A stretch of 64,000 nt of DNA from Caldovatus sediminis (GTDB lineage: Bacteria > Pseudomonadota > Alphaproteobacteria > Acetobacterales > Acetobacteraceae), in the NCBI RefSeq assembly GCF_014644455.1, contig NZ_BMKS01000002.1:62001-126000 (forward strand), written 5' to 3'. Shown piece after piece: positions 8,176 through 17,546 of this stretch. The translations under genes and the position numbers were made by a program. The notes beneath the pieces are model-generated. The model worked only from the letters and a program-made list of their open reading frames with translations, was not told where the DNA came from and made no database searches. Every line of letters starts with the position of its first letter. The stretch's first letter is position 1.

Positions 8176-9888
8176 TCAGCAGGCATTGCGCATGCGGGCG
8201 ACGGCGACGAGCGTGCGCAGGATGATGGCGACATCGAGCCAGGGAGACCAGTTCTCGATGTATTCGAGGTCGCTCTCCACCCGGCGGATCAGCTTCTCCT
8301 CGGTCTCGGTCGGGCCGCGCCAGCCGCGCACCTGGGCGAGGCCGGTGAGGCCCGGCTTGACCCGGTGCCGCGCGGCGTAGAGCGGCGTCACCTCCTCGAA
8401 CGGCTTCTCGCCCGCCCGCGTGCCGGGCGCGTGGGGGCGGGGGCCGACGACGCTCATCTCGCCCCGCAGCACGTTGAAGATCTGCGGCAGCTCGTCGAGC
8501 GAGGTGCGCCGGAGCAGCGCGCCGACCGGGGTGATGCGCGGATCGCCCTCGCGCACCTGGCACCGCACCGTGGGGTCCGCCGCGTCGTGGTACATGGTGC
8601 GGAACTTCAGCACGTCGAACGGCCGCCCGTTGAGGCCGATGCGGCGCTGGCGGAACAGCACCGGCCCCGGGCTGTCGAGCCGGATCGCGAGCGCGATCAG
8701 CGCCATCGGCACCGCCGTCAGGGCGAGGGCGGCGAGGGCGAGCAGGTAGTCCTCCGCCGCCTTGAACAGCGCCGCCCAGCCCGCGATCGGACGGTCGGCG
8801 AGCGGCGTCAGTTCGACCTCGCCGCGCCCGTGCCAGGCGAGGAGGTCGGGGGCGAGGCGGATGTCCACCGCGTAGTCGCCGAGCCGCCGCAGCAGCGCCA
8901 GCCCGCGGGCCTCGGCGACCCAGGGCATGGCGAGGATCACCTGGTCTACCTCGCCCTCGCGGAGCATGGCGAGCAGCGTGTCCATCGGGCCGAGCAGCGG
9001 GGCGCGGGCGGCGATGCGCAGCGCGGCCGAGGCGCGCGGCGTCAGGCCGCCATCCACGATCCCGAGCAGGCGGACCGCCCGCCCGGCGGGCCCCGTCAGC
9101 AGCGCGACGAGGCGCTCCGCCTGCCGGCCGTCCCCGCCGGCGGCGAGGATCACCGCGCGCGGGGCGGCGGCCGCGCGGGCGCGCGGCGAGGAGCGCATCA
9201 GCGCCGTGAGCGCGCCGCGGCCGAGGACCAGCGCCAGCGCGGCGAGGGTCAGCGCCATCCCGCCCCAGCGCAGGTCGATCCCCTCGGCCGCGCCGAGGGC
9301 CGCCGCGGCGAAGGCGGTGAACCCGGCGGCGCCGAGCAGGGCGGGCAGCAGGGCCCGCATCTGGCGGCGGAGCGAGAACAGGGCGGCCGGCCGATACGCC
9401 CCGCGCGCCGCGGCGAGCACGAGGACGAGCGACGACGCGGCCGCGAGCGCGCCGCCGATTCCCGCCGGCGCATGGCTCCCGCCGATCTCCTCGCCGGCCG
9501 GAAACGGCACCGGCATCGGCCCGGCGAGCGGGTCGGCGAGGACCAGGGCGGCGAGAAGCCCGGCGACCGACAGGAGCGCGAGATCGAGCGCGCCGACCAG
9601 CAGGGCGAGGACCGGCGGCGGCAGCGGACCGCGGCGCGGGGCGGCGTCGCGCCGCCCCGCCGTCCGGCTTCCGGGGCCGGCCGCCTCCCAGCCGGGTGCC
9701 GCGGCAGCCCCGGCCGTCTCGGCCGGGCCCGCGCCGCCGATCGGCTGCCAGACGAGGTCGTCGCCCGGAGCGGAGCCGCCGAGCCCGGCGGCCACCGCCA
9801 TCCCGGCGGCCTGCGGGGCCGCGGCAGGCTGGCGCGCGCGATGCCGCCGTGCCGCGGCCGTCGCCTCGGGGTCGGGGCGGCGGCTCAT
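8176..9888 (-). CDS. Exopolysaccharide polyprenyl glycosylphosphotransferase (WcaJ/WbaP-like)
   Basis: The initiating enzyme of repeat-unit assembly, moving a sugar-1-phosphate onto undecaprenyl phosphate. From the ATG at 9888 it is 570 residues: a Pro/Ala-rich cytosolic N-terminus (about 1-90), four or so membrane helices (about 90-230), a nucleotide-binding-like domain (VILAAGGDGRQAERL onward), a further membrane or re-entrant helix, and the C-terminal catalytic domain. The catalytic hallmarks are DSPGPVLFRQRRIGLNGRPF, KFRTM, RRTSLDELPQIFNVLRGEMS, VGPRP and KPGLTGLAQVRGWRG. A TTG 147 nt upstream would add a basic, low-complexity leader and is less likely. Sits between the gtrA-like and gtrB-like genes. 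Confidence 0.87.
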   Translation of the reverse strand: MSRRPDPEATAAARRHRARQPAAAPQAAGMAVAAGLGGSAPGDDLVWQPIGGAGPAETAGAAAAPGWEAAGPGSRTAGRRDAAPRRGPLPPPVLALLVGALDLALLSVAGLLAALVLADPLAGPMPVPFPAGEEIGGSHAPAGIGGALAAASSLVLVLAAARGAYRPAALFSLRRQMRALLPALLGAAGFTAFAAAALGAAEGIDLRWGGMALTLAALALVLGRGALTALMRSSPRARAAAAPRAVILAAGGDGRQAERLVALLTGPAGRAVRLLGIVDGGLTPRASAALRIAARAPLLGPMDTLLAMLREGEVDQVILAMPWVAEARGLALLRRLGDYAVDIRLAPDLLAWHGRGEVELTPLADRPIAGWAALFKAAEDYLLALAALALTAVPMALIALAIRLDSPGPVLFRQRRIGLNGRPFDVLKFRTMYHDAADPTVRCQVREGDPRITPVGALLRRTSLDELPQIFNVLRGEMSVVGPRPHAPGTRAGEKPFEEVTPLYAARHRVKPGLTGLAQVRGWRGPTETEEKLIRRVESDLEYIENWSPWLDVAIILRTLVAVARMRNAC

Positions 9889-10100
9889 CGGACGCGCGCC
9901 CGCATCGCGGACGGGCCGCGGGTGGCGCCATCGGCCCGCCGGGAGCCGGAAGGCCGTCGCAGGGGATGGGGGCCGGTCCTGCCTGCGGCCGGTGCCGCTG
10001 CGGGCCACGACGCTTGCCGCTCGGCGGGGGCGCAAACCGGATCAGTGGTCGTCCATGCACGCATGCGCGACCGGGCGTCTCGCTCTTCGGGATAGGGACC

Positions 10101-10550
10101 TCAAGGATCGCGCCCAGGGCGCGCACCGAAGACGAAACGTCGCGAAAGAAAAAAGTTCCCGGCCATGCCCGCCAGAGCCCCCGCGGCAACGCCGACGACG
10201 GGATATCGCGCACAGAATGGTGACAGGGCGACCAGGGCGGCGTAGGTGCCGTAGTTGCTTCCGAAGCCGACGAGGTTGACGACCAGGAACGACGCCCACT
10301 GCCTGGCCGCCGACAGGGTGCTGCGGCGGTCCCGGAAGGTCCAGCGGCGGTTCAGCGCCCAGGTCGTCGTCGCCGCAGCGAGGTAGGAGAGGAGGCGCCC
10401 GCCATAGGGCCCGGCGCCGGCGAACCACAGCGCGGCGTAGAGCACGGCGGTGTCCACCGCGAAGCCGACCGTGCCGACCGCGCCGAAGCGGAGGAACTCC
10501 TGCGCCAGGACGAGCCTCTGCGGGCCGAGCAGGGCGGCGGCGTGGCGCAA
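10101..10550 (-). CDS. gtrA: GtrA family membrane protein
   Basis: A small protein with four predicted membrane helices (FLRFGAVGTVGFAVDTAVLY, then segments around YLAAATTTWALNR, FLVVNLVGFGSNYGTYAALV and VGVAAGALAGMAGNF). GtrA proteins are thought to flip undecaprenyl-phosphate-linked sugars. The family signatures WALNRRWTF and GNFFLSRRFVF are both present. No ATG or GTG is available near the expected N-terminus; TTG at 10550 gives 149 residues, a normal family length, but has no well-spaced ribosome site. About 210 bp separate it from the polyprenyl transferase downstream on the same strand. Confidence 0.8.
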   Translation of the reverse strand: MRHAAALLGPQRLVLAQEFLRFGAVGTVGFAVDTAVLYAALWFAGAGPYGGRLLSYLAAATTTWALNRRWTFRDRRSTLSAARQWASFLVVNLVGFGSNYGTYAALVALSPFCARYPVVGVAAGALAGMAGNFFLSRRFVFGARPGRDP

Positions 10551-10835
10551 CGTGCGAATCGGGCCGGTCTCCTGTGTCGGGCGGCGACGGGCATAGCGCG
10601 GCGCCCCCCGGGGGCAAGCCTGCGCCGCGACCGCCGCCGACGGTCGGGCCGAAATGCCCAGCGGCGGCGACCCGCCGTCCGGGGGTGGCCCGGCGGCGAC
10701 GGGCGCCGGCCGGCCGACGCGAACCGGCGCGAAGGTGCAGCGGGCGGCCCCGCCACGGCCGCAGGGCGCTTGCGTCCGGCGGAGCCGCTGTGTTTCCTCC
10801 CGGCCGAGGACCGATCCGTCATGGGGGACGCACCG
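10551..10835. other. Divergent intergenic region, gtrA / binding-protein operon
   Basis: A 285-bp non-coding gap between two divergent units; it must hold the promoter of the large transporter operon. I could not pick a convincing -35/-10 pair. The run GGGGGAC at 10823-10829 is the likely ribosome site for the first binding protein. Confidence 0.4.
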
Positions 10836-12458
10836 ATGCAACGACGCCAAATCCTGGCCGGCGCCGCCGCGGTGGCCGGCGCCGCCGCGGCCGGCGGCCT
10901 GCCGCGCCCCTCGCTCGGCCAGGGCACGTCGGTCGGCGCGGCCGGCGCGCGCACGCTGAAGTTCATCCCGCAGGCCGATCTCGCCGTGCTCGACCCGATC
11001 CTGACCACGGCCTACGTCACGCGCCACCACGGCTACATGGTCTGGGACACGCTCTACGGCTTCGATGGCGACTACAAGGCGCAGCCGCAGATGGTGGAGG
11101 GCCACGCCGTCGAGGACGGCGGCCGGCGCGTGACCATGCGGCTGCGCGAGGGCCTGAAGTTCCACGACGGCGAGCCGGTGCGGGCGCGGGACTGCGTCGC
11201 CTCGATCCGCCGCTGGGCGGCGCGCGACGCGCTCGGCCAGGTGCTGATGGCGACCACCGACGAGCTCGCCGCGCCCGACGACCGCACCATCGTCTTCCGC
11301 CTCAAGCGGCCCTTCCCGATGCTGTTCGAGGCGCTGGGCAAGCCCTCGACGCCGGTCTGCTTCATCATGCCGGAGCGTCTGGCGAGCCAGGACCCGAACC
11401 AGCCGCTGCGCGGCGAGCTGATCGGCAGCGGCCCCTTCCGCTTCAAGGCGGACGAGCGGGTGCCCGGCGCGCGCGTGGTCTACACGCGGTTCGAGGACTA
11501 CGTGCCGCGCCCGGACGGCACGCCGAGCTGGACCGCGGGGCCGAAGCGCGTGCACTTCGACCGCATCGAGTGGCACGTCACGCCGGATCCGGCCACCGCC
11601 GCCGCGGCGCTGCAGAACGGGGAGGTGGACTGGTGGGAGCAGCCGACCGGCGACCTGCAGCCGGTGCTGCGGCGCAACCGCAACATCGTCCTCGAGATCC
11701 CGGACCCCACCGGGCTGATGGCGATCTGCCGCTTCAACCACCTGCACCCGCCCTTCGACAAGGCGGCGGTGCGTCGCGCCCTGCTCGGCGCGGTGAACCA
11801 GGCGGACTACATGACGGCGGTGATCGGCACCGACCGCAGCCTCTGGCGCGAGGGGGTCGGCTTCTTCCCGCCCGACACGCCGCTCGCCAACGACGCGGGC
11901 ATGGAGGCGCTGACCAGCCCGCGCGACTACGAGAAGGTCAAGCGCGACCTCGCCGCCGCCGGCTACCGGGGCGAGAAGGTGGTGCTGATCGCCGCCACCG
12001 ACTTCCCCTCGCTCAACGCCCTGGCGCAGGTCGGCCACGACATGTTCCGCAAGGCGGGGATGAACGTGGAGTTCGTCGCCACCGACTGGGGCACGGTGGT
12101 GCAGCGCCGGGCGAGCCGGGAGGCGCCGGAGCGCGGCGGCTGGAGCGTGTTCTTCACCTTCTGGGCCGGGGTGGACATGTTCAACCCCGGCGTCCACCAG
12201 TCGCTGCGCGGCCACGGCCAGCAGGCCTGGTTCGGCTGGCCGACCATCCCGCGCATCGAGGAGCTGCGCGCGCAGTGGTTCGAGGCCCCCGACCTCGAGG
12301 CGCAGAAGCGGATCGCCCGCGAGATCCAGAAGGTGGCCTTCGAGGAGGTGCCCTACCTGCCGCTCGGCCAATACTTCCAGGCGACCGCCTACCGCCGCGG
12401 CCTGACCGGGGTGCTGAAGGGGCTGCCGCTGTTCTGGAACGTGCAGCGGAACGGCTGA
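10836..12458 (+). CDS. ABC transporter solute-binding protein, family 5 (paralogue 1 of 5)
   Basis: A periplasmic receptor of the peptide/nickel/opine family (SBP_bac_5), 540 residues. The N-terminus MQRRQILAGAAAVAGAA reads as a twin-arginine-type signal with small-residue h-region, ending near SLGQG. Family markers are GLKFHDGEPVRARDC, RLKRPFP, IGSGPFRFKADE, FNHLHPPFD and VDWWEQPTG. I preferred ATG 10836 over ATG 10821 because a GGGGGA ribosome site sits 8 nt before it; both keep the signal. First gene of the tandem set that ends in the permease and ATPase genes. Ligand unknown. Confidence 0.85.
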   Translation: MQRRQILAGAAAVAGAAAAGGLPRPSLGQGTSVGAAGARTLKFIPQADLAVLDPILTTAYVTRHHGYMVWDTLYGFDGDYKAQPQMVEGHAVEDGGRRVTMRLREGLKFHDGEPVRARDCVASIRRWAARDALGQVLMATTDELAAPDDRTIVFRLKRPFPMLFEALGKPSTPVCFIMPERLASQDPNQPLRGELIGSGPFRFKADERVPGARVVYTRFEDYVPRPDGTPSWTAGPKRVHFDRIEWHVTPDPATAAAALQNGEVDWWEQPTGDLQPVLRRNRNIVLEIPDPTGLMAICRFNHLHPPFDKAAVRRALLGAVNQADYMTAVIGTDRSLWREGVGFFPPDTPLANDAGMEALTSPRDYEKVKRDLAAAGYRGEKVVLIAATDFPSLNALAQVGHDMFRKAGMNVEFVATDWGTVVQRRASREAPERGGWSVFFTFWAGVDMFNPGVHQSLRGHGQQAWFGWPTIPRIEELRAQWFEAPDLEAQKRIAREIQKVAFEEVPYLPLGQYFQATAYRRGLTGVLKGLPLFWNVQRNG

Positions 12459-12512
12459 GCCGGCCGGGCCGCCGGGCGGGCTGGCCGGGCGCCGTCGCGA
12501 ACCCCGCAGCGG

Positions 12513-12532
12513 CGCCGAATCAATTTTCGGCG
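12513..12532. terminator. Hairpin in the gap between binding proteins 1 and 2
   Basis: A perfect 7-bp stem CGCCGAA/TTCGGCG encloses a TCAATT loop, in one of the few AT-containing spots of the operon. Flanking GCGG and CCGC-like bases could extend it. No T-run follows. It could be a partial terminator, an mRNA stability hairpin or a processing site within the operon. Confidence 0.35.
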
Positions 12533-12592
12533 TTGCGGCGGCGCGCGCGCGGTGGTCCCATCCGTCCCGGGAGACGATCGAAGGAGACGAAG

Positions 12593-14185
12593 ATGCTCCG
12601 CCGCGACCTCATGCTCGGCGCCGCCGCCGCGGCCGCCTCGGCCGCCGCCCTGCCGCGGCCGTCCATCGCGCAATCCGCGCGCGGGCGCGTGCTGAAGTTC
12701 GTGCCGCAGGCCAACCTCACCAGCCTCGACCCGATCTGGACCACGGCCTACATCACCCGCAACCACGGCTTCATGGTCTGGGACACGCTCTACGGCATCG
12801 ACCGGCAGTTCCGGCCGCAGCCGCAGATGGCCGAGGGCCATGGCTTCGAGGATGACGGGCGGGTCTGCACCATCACTCTGCGCCAGGGCCTGAAGTTCCA
12901 CGACGGCGAGCCGGTGCGGGCGGCCGACTGCGTGGCCAGCCTGAACCGCTGGATGCGCCGCAGCCCGATGGGCCAGAAGCTCGCCACCGTCGTGGACGAG
13001 CTCTCCGCGCTTGACGACCGGCGGCTGCGCTTCCGCCTCAAGCGGCCGTTCCCGCTGCTGCTCAACGCGCTCGGCAGCGTCAACGCGCCGATTCCCTTCA
13101 TCATGCCGGAGCGGCTCGCGCGCACCGATCCGTTCCAGCAGATCCGCGAGGCGGTCGGCAGCGGCCCCTTCCGCTTCAAGGCAGACGAGTTCAACTCGGG
13201 CAGCCTCGTCGTCTACGAGCGCAACCCGGACTACAGCCCGACGCCCGTCGGCCAGCGGGCGCTGATGGCCGGCCCGAAGGTCGTGAACTTCGACCGCGTC
13301 GAGTGGCACATCATCGTGGACGCGGCGACGGCGGCGAGCGCGCTGCAGACCGGCGAGATCGACTGGTACGAGCAGCCGACGCCGGAGATCCAGCAGCTTC
13401 TCCGCCGCAACCGCGCGATCCGGGTGGAGCCGATCGACCCGCTGCCCAACGGCGCGATCCTGCGCTTCAACCACCTGCACCCGCCCTTCAACGACAAGCG
13501 GATGCGCCAGGCGATCCTGCCGGCGGTGAGCCAGGAGGACCACCTGATCGCGATCGTCGGCACCGAGGCGGGGATGTACCAGGCCGGCGGCGTGTTCACG
13601 CCGGGCACGCCGCTCGCCAACGACGTCGGGCTCGAGCCGCTGAAGGGCCCGCGCAGCGTGGACCGCGCCAAGGCGCTGATGCGCGAGGCGGGGTACACGA
13701 ACCAGCTCATCCGGCTGATCGGGCCGACCGACATCCTCGCCCCGGCGGCGCTGACCCAGGTCGGCGTGGACATGTTCCGCCGGCTCGGGGTGAACCTCGA
13801 CCCGGTGATCACCGACTGGGGCACCGTGGTGCAGCGGCGCGCCAGCCGCGAGCCGCTCGACAAGGGCGGCTGGTCGGTCTTCTACACCGCCTTCGGCTCC
13901 TACGACTTCCTCGACCCCTCGGGGCACTTCCCGCTGCGCGGCAACGGCGCGGGCGCCTGGTTCGGCTGGCCGGACATCCCGAAGCTCGAGGAACTGCGCG
14001 ACGCCTGGTTCGACGCTCCCGACCTCGAGGCGCAGCAGCGCATCGCCCGCGACATCCAGCGCGTGGCGATGGACGAGCTGCCCTACGTGCCGCTCGGCGC
14101 CTACATGTCCATGACGGCGCTGCGCGGCGACCTTGCGGACCGGGTGCAGGGCCCGGCCCTGTTCTGGGGAATCCGACGGACATGA
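12593..14185 (+). CDS. ABC transporter solute-binding protein, family 5 (paralogue 2 of 5)
   Basis: 530 residues, same family and layout as its neighbours. Signal [19 protein letters not shown] with paired arginines, mature part beginning near ARGRVLKFVPQANLTSLD. Conserved blocks: GLKFHDGEPVRAADC, GSGPFRFKADEF, IDWYEQPTPEIQ, FNHLHPPFND, DWGTVVQRRASREP and GAWFGWPDIPKLEEL. It starts at an ATG with GAAGGAGA eight nucleotides upstream, one of the best ribosome sites in the window. Its stop overlaps the next start as ATGA. The DWYEQP motif, where the paralogues have DWWE, is one of the visible specificity-type differences. Confidence 0.86.
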   Translation: MLRRDLMLGAAAAAASAAALPRPSIAQSARGRVLKFVPQANLTSLDPIWTTAYITRNHGFMVWDTLYGIDRQFRPQPQMAEGHGFEDDGRVCTITLRQGLKFHDGEPVRAADCVASLNRWMRRSPMGQKLATVVDELSALDDRRLRFRLKRPFPLLLNALGSVNAPIPFIMPERLARTDPFQQIREAVGSGPFRFKADEFNSGSLVVYERNPDYSPTPVGQRALMAGPKVVNFDRVEWHIIVDAATAASALQTGEIDWYEQPTPEIQQLLRRNRAIRVEPIDPLPNGAILRFNHLHPPFNDKRMRQAILPAVSQEDHLIAIVGTEAGMYQAGGVFTPGTPLANDVGLEPLKGPRSVDRAKALMREAGYTNQLIRLIGPTDILAPAALTQVGVDMFRRLGVNLDPVITDWGTVVQRRASREPLDKGGWSVFYTAFGSYDFLDPSGHFPLRGNGAGAWFGWPDIPKLEELRDAWFDAPDLEAQQRIARDIQRVAMDELPYVPLGAYMSMTALRGDLADRVQGPALFWGIRRT

Positions 14186-15786
14186 GCGACACGACGATGC
14201 GCCGGCGCGGCATCCTGGCGGGCGGGGCGGCGGCCGCGGCGGCGGCGGGGCTGTCCCGCTTCGCCCTGGCGCAGGGCGCGGCGGCGCGCACCCTCAGGGT
14301 GATCCCGCAGGCCAACCTCACCAGCCTCGACCCGGTCTGGACCACGGCGGTGGTCACCCGCAACCACGCCTTCATGATCTACGACCAGATCTGCGCCCAG
14401 GACTCGCGGGGTGAGATCCGCCCGCAGATGGCCGAGGGCTGGACCACCGAGCCGGACGGCCTCGCCTGGACCTTCACCCTGCGCGAGGGCCTCGCCTTCC
14501 ACGACGGCGAGAGGGTGCTGGCGAGGGACGCGGTCGCCTCGATCCTGCGCTGGGCCCGGCGCGATCCCTTCATGCAGGTGCTGTGGCCGAACGTCGCGGC
14601 GGTCGAGGCGCTGGACGACCGGCGCTTCCGCTTCCGCCTGCACAGGCCAGTGCCGCTCCTGCTCATGGCGCTCGGCCAGACGCAGTTCCCCTGCTTCGTC
14701 ATGCCGGAGCGCGTGGCGCAGACCGACCCGTTCCAGCAGACCCGCGAGGCGGTCGGCAGCGGCCCCTTCCGCTTCCTGCGCGACGAGTGGAACCCGGGCC
14801 AGCGCGCCGTCTGGGCGCGCAACGAGCGCTACGTGCCGCGCCAGGAGCCGGTGGACGGCCTCGCCGGCGGCCGGGTGCCGAGGATCGAGCGCGTCGAGTG
14901 GACGATCATCACCGACCCGGCGACCAGCGCCGGGGCGATGCTGACGGGCGAGCAGGACTACTGGGAGTATCCGCTGCACGACCTGCTGCCCCAGCTCCGC
15001 CGCGCCCGCGAGGTGGTGGTGCAGCAGCGCCTGCTCGACGGCACCTACGGCATCTGCCGCTTCAACTGCCTGCATCCGCCCTTCAACAACCCGGCGATCC
15101 GCCGCGCCGTGGCGATGGCGGTGGACCAGCGCGACTACCTGCGCGCCGTCGCCGGCGAGGAGCCCGACGGCTGGGGCGTGTGCGAGGGCGTCTTCACCTG
15201 CGGCACGCCGCTCGCCAACGAGGCGGGGAGCGAGATCCTCAAGGTGCGCAGCGTCGAGCGCGCCCGCGCCGCGCTGCGCGAGGCCGGCTACAACAACGAG
15301 CGCGTGGTGCTGGTCGCGCCGGGCGACTACCCGCAGATCAACGCCCTCTCGCTGGTCACCGCCGACCTCCTGCGCCGGCTCGGCATGAACCTCGAACTGG
15401 TGGCGGCGGACTGGGGCACGCTGGTGCAGCGGCGCGCCAGCAAGGAGCCGGTCGAGCGCGGCGGCTGGAGCGTGTTCCACACCACCTCCTCCGGCCAGAC
15501 CCTGGCGATCCCCGCGACCCACCTGTTCCTGCGCGCGAACGGCGAGCGCGCCTGGTTCGGCTGGCCGGACGACCCCGAGATCGAGCGCCTGCGCGCCGAG
15601 TGGATCGAGAAGGGCGCCGACCCGGCCGAGGGGCGGCGCGTCGCCGAGGCGCTGAACCGCCGCGCGATGGAGGTGATGTCCTACATCCCGCTCGGCTTCT
15701 ACTGGCAGCCGAGCGCCTGGCGGCGCAACGTCACCGGGGTGTTCCGCGCACCGGCGACGGTGTTCTGGAACATCGGCAAGAGCTGA
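14182..15786 (+). CDS. ABC transporter solute-binding protein, family 5 (paralogue 3 of 5)
   Basis: 534 residues, translationally coupled to paralogue 2 by a 4-nt overlap. The signal contains three arginines (MSDTTMRRRGILAGG) and a cleavage region at FALAQGAAA. It is the most diverged of the set: EQDYWEYPLHDLLPQLRRAREVVVQ replaces the usual VDWWE region, FNCLHPPFNNPAIRR has Cys for His, and the C-terminal ordering helix reads RVAEALNRRAMEVMS. This suggests a different ligand. Located 9 nt before the next paralogue. Confidence 0.85.
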   Translation: MSDTTMRRRGILAGGAAAAAAAGLSRFALAQGAAARTLRVIPQANLTSLDPVWTTAVVTRNHAFMIYDQICAQDSRGEIRPQMAEGWTTEPDGLAWTFTLREGLAFHDGERVLARDAVASILRWARRDPFMQVLWPNVAAVEALDDRRFRFRLHRPVPLLLMALGQTQFPCFVMPERVAQTDPFQQTREAVGSGPFRFLRDEWNPGQRAVWARNERYVPRQEPVDGLAGGRVPRIERVEWTIITDPATSAGAMLTGEQDYWEYPLHDLLPQLRRAREVVVQQRLLDGTYGICRFNCLHPPFNNPAIRRAVAMAVDQRDYLRAVAGEEPDGWGVCEGVFTCGTPLANEAGSEILKVRSVERARAALREAGYNNERVVLVAPGDYPQINALSLVTADLLRRLGMNLELVAADWGTLVQRRASKEPVERGGWSVFHTTSSGQTLAIPATHLFLRANGERAWFGWPDDPEIERLRAEWIEKGADPAEGRRVAEALNRRAMEVMSYIPLGFYWQPSAWRRNVTGVFRAPATVFWNIGKS

Positions 15787-15795
15787 GGGGCCGCG

Positions 15796-17385
15796 ATGAC
15801 CCTGACGCGCCGCTCCGCCATCGCCATCGGCGCCGCCGCCGCGCTGGCGGCGCCGCGCGTCGCCCCGGCCCAGGCGCAGGCGCGCACCCTGCGCTTCGTG
15901 CCGCAGGCCAACCTCGCCAACATCGATCCGGTCTGGAGCACGGCCGTGGTGGTGCGCAACCACGGGCTGATGATCTACGACACGCTGTTCGGCCTCGGCG
16001 CCGACCTGCGCCCGCGCCCGCAGATGGCGGCCGGGCACGAGGTCTCGGCCGACGGGCTGCGCTGGACGATCGCGCTGCGGCCGGGCCTCAGGTTCCACGA
16101 CGGCGAGAGGGTGCGGGCGCGGGACTGCGTCGCCTCGATCGCCCGCTGGGCGAAGCGCGACGTGCTCGGCCAGCGGCTGGATGCGCTGCTCGAGGAGATG
16201 CGCGCGCTCGACGACGACCGGTTCGAGATCCGGCTCAAGCGGCCCTGGCCGGGCCTCGCCTTCGCGCTCGGCAAGCCCTCGGCCAACATCTGCGCGATCA
16301 TGCCGGAGCGCGTGGCGCGCACCGATCCCTTCCAGCAGATCCAGGACTACACGGGCAGCGGCCCGTTCCGCTTCCGCCAGGACCTGTTCCGCCCCGGCGA
16401 CATCGTCGTCTACGAGCGCTTCGCCGACTACGTGCCGCGCGAGGAGCCGCCCGACCTGCTCGCCGGCGGCAAGCGGGTGCATTTCGACCGCGTGGAGTGG
16501 CGGGTGGTGCCCGACCCCTCCACCGCCGCCGCGGCGCTGCAGAACAACGAAGTGGACTGGTGGGAGACGCCGCTCGCCGATCTCCTGCCCGTGCTGCGCC
16601 GGCACCGCGACATCGTGGTGGAGCGGATCAACGACTTCGGCAATCTCGGCGTGCTGCGCTTCAACTTCCTCCACCCGCCCTTCGACAACCCGGCGGTGCG
16701 GCGGGCGCTGCTGCCGGCGATCGACCAGCGCGCCTTCATGCAGGCGGCGATGGGCACCGACGCGGCGCTGTGGCGCGTGCCGGCCGGGGTGTTCACGCCG
16801 GGCACGCCGCTCGCCAACGACGCCGGGATCGAGGTGCTGACCCGGCCGCGCGACCTCGAGGCGGCGCGGCGGATGCTGCGCGAGGCCGGCTACCGGGGCG
16901 AGCGGGTGGTGATGCTCTCGGCGACCGACCTCCCCGTGCTGCAGAGCCTGGCCGAGGTGGCGGCCGACCTGATGCGCCGGGTCGGGTTCAACGTGGACCT
17001 GCAGGCGATGGACTGGGGCACGCACATCCAGCGCCGCACCAACCGCGGCCCGGTGGACCAGGGCGGCTGGAGCGCCTTCTGCACCACCTGGGAGGGGCTC
17101 GACGTCTCCGTCCCCGGCAGCCACCAGCCGATCCGCGGCCACGGCGCCGCCGCCTGGGCCGGCTGGCCGACCATCCCGAAGCTCGAGGAGCTGCGCGAGG
17201 CCTGGTTCCAGGCCGCCGACATCGAGGCGGAGAAGCGCATCGCCGAGGAGATCCAGCGCGTGGTCTGGCAGGAGGTGCCGTTCATCCCGCTCGGCCAGGT
17301 GCTGCCGGTGCAGGCCTACCGGCGCAGCCTGACGGGGGTCCTGAAGGGCAGCTCCTCCATGTTCTGGGGCGTGCGGCGGGCGTGA
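15796..17385 (+). CDS. ABC transporter solute-binding protein, family 5 (paralogue 4 of 5)
   Basis: 529 residues. Signal MTLTRRSAIAIGAAAALAA with twin arginines, processed near APAQAQA. Blocks shared with the others: GLRFHDGERVRARDC, RLKRPWPGLAFALGKPSANIC, YTGSGPFRFRQDLF, VDWWETPLADLLPVLRRHRD, FNFLHPPFDNPAVRRALLPAI, DWGTHIQRRTNRGPV. It has the usual two-lobe length and no truncation. Only 9 nt separate it from paralogue 3. A long 204-nt gap with its own candidate signals follows before paralogue 5. Confidence 0.85.
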   Translation: MTLTRRSAIAIGAAAALAAPRVAPAQAQARTLRFVPQANLANIDPVWSTAVVVRNHGLMIYDTLFGLGADLRPRPQMAAGHEVSADGLRWTIALRPGLRFHDGERVRARDCVASIARWAKRDVLGQRLDALLEEMRALDDDRFEIRLKRPWPGLAFALGKPSANICAIMPERVARTDPFQQIQDYTGSGPFRFRQDLFRPGDIVVYERFADYVPREEPPDLLAGGKRVHFDRVEWRVVPDPSTAAAALQNNEVDWWETPLADLLPVLRRHRDIVVERINDFGNLGVLRFNFLHPPFDNPAVRRALLPAIDQRAFMQAAMGTDAALWRVPAGVFTPGTPLANDAGIEVLTRPRDLEAARRMLREAGYRGERVVMLSATDLPVLQSLAEVAADLMRRVGFNVDLQAMDWGTHIQRRTNRGPVDQGGWSAFCTTWEGLDVSVPGSHQPIRGHGAAAWAGWPTIPKLEELREAWFQAADIEAEKRIAEEIQRVVWQEVPFIPLGQVLPVQAYRRSLTGVLKGSSSMFWGVRRA

Positions 17386-17405
17386 GGCGCCCGGAAGGCG
17401 GGCCT

Positions 17406-17423
17406 TTGGCACGCGGCGTGCTT
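17406..17423 (+). promoter_or_regulatory. Candidate sigma-54 promoter upstream of binding protein 5
   Basis: TTGGCACG (17406-17413), N4, then GTGCTT (17418-17423). The -24 half matches the RpoN consensus TTGGCACG fully and the -12 GC dinucleotide is at the right distance; the only clear departure is G for T at the first base of TTGC. It lies 167 bp before the ATG of paralogue 5 in the longest gap of the operon. Confidence 0.4.
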
Positions 17424-17546
17424 GCCGCAACGCCATGCCGGCGCGATGCTGCGGCGCAGCGTGACGCGGCGCGCGCGGGATCGCACATCGGAACCCTGGC
17501 GCAATGCCCAAGGCTCGGGCAGGGTGGCGCTCCACGAGGCGAAATC

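Noticed and set aside
7171-10095. 974-residue plus-strand frame over the polysaccharide genes
   Set aside because: Antisense to well-supported glycosyltransferases; low-complexity and without domains.
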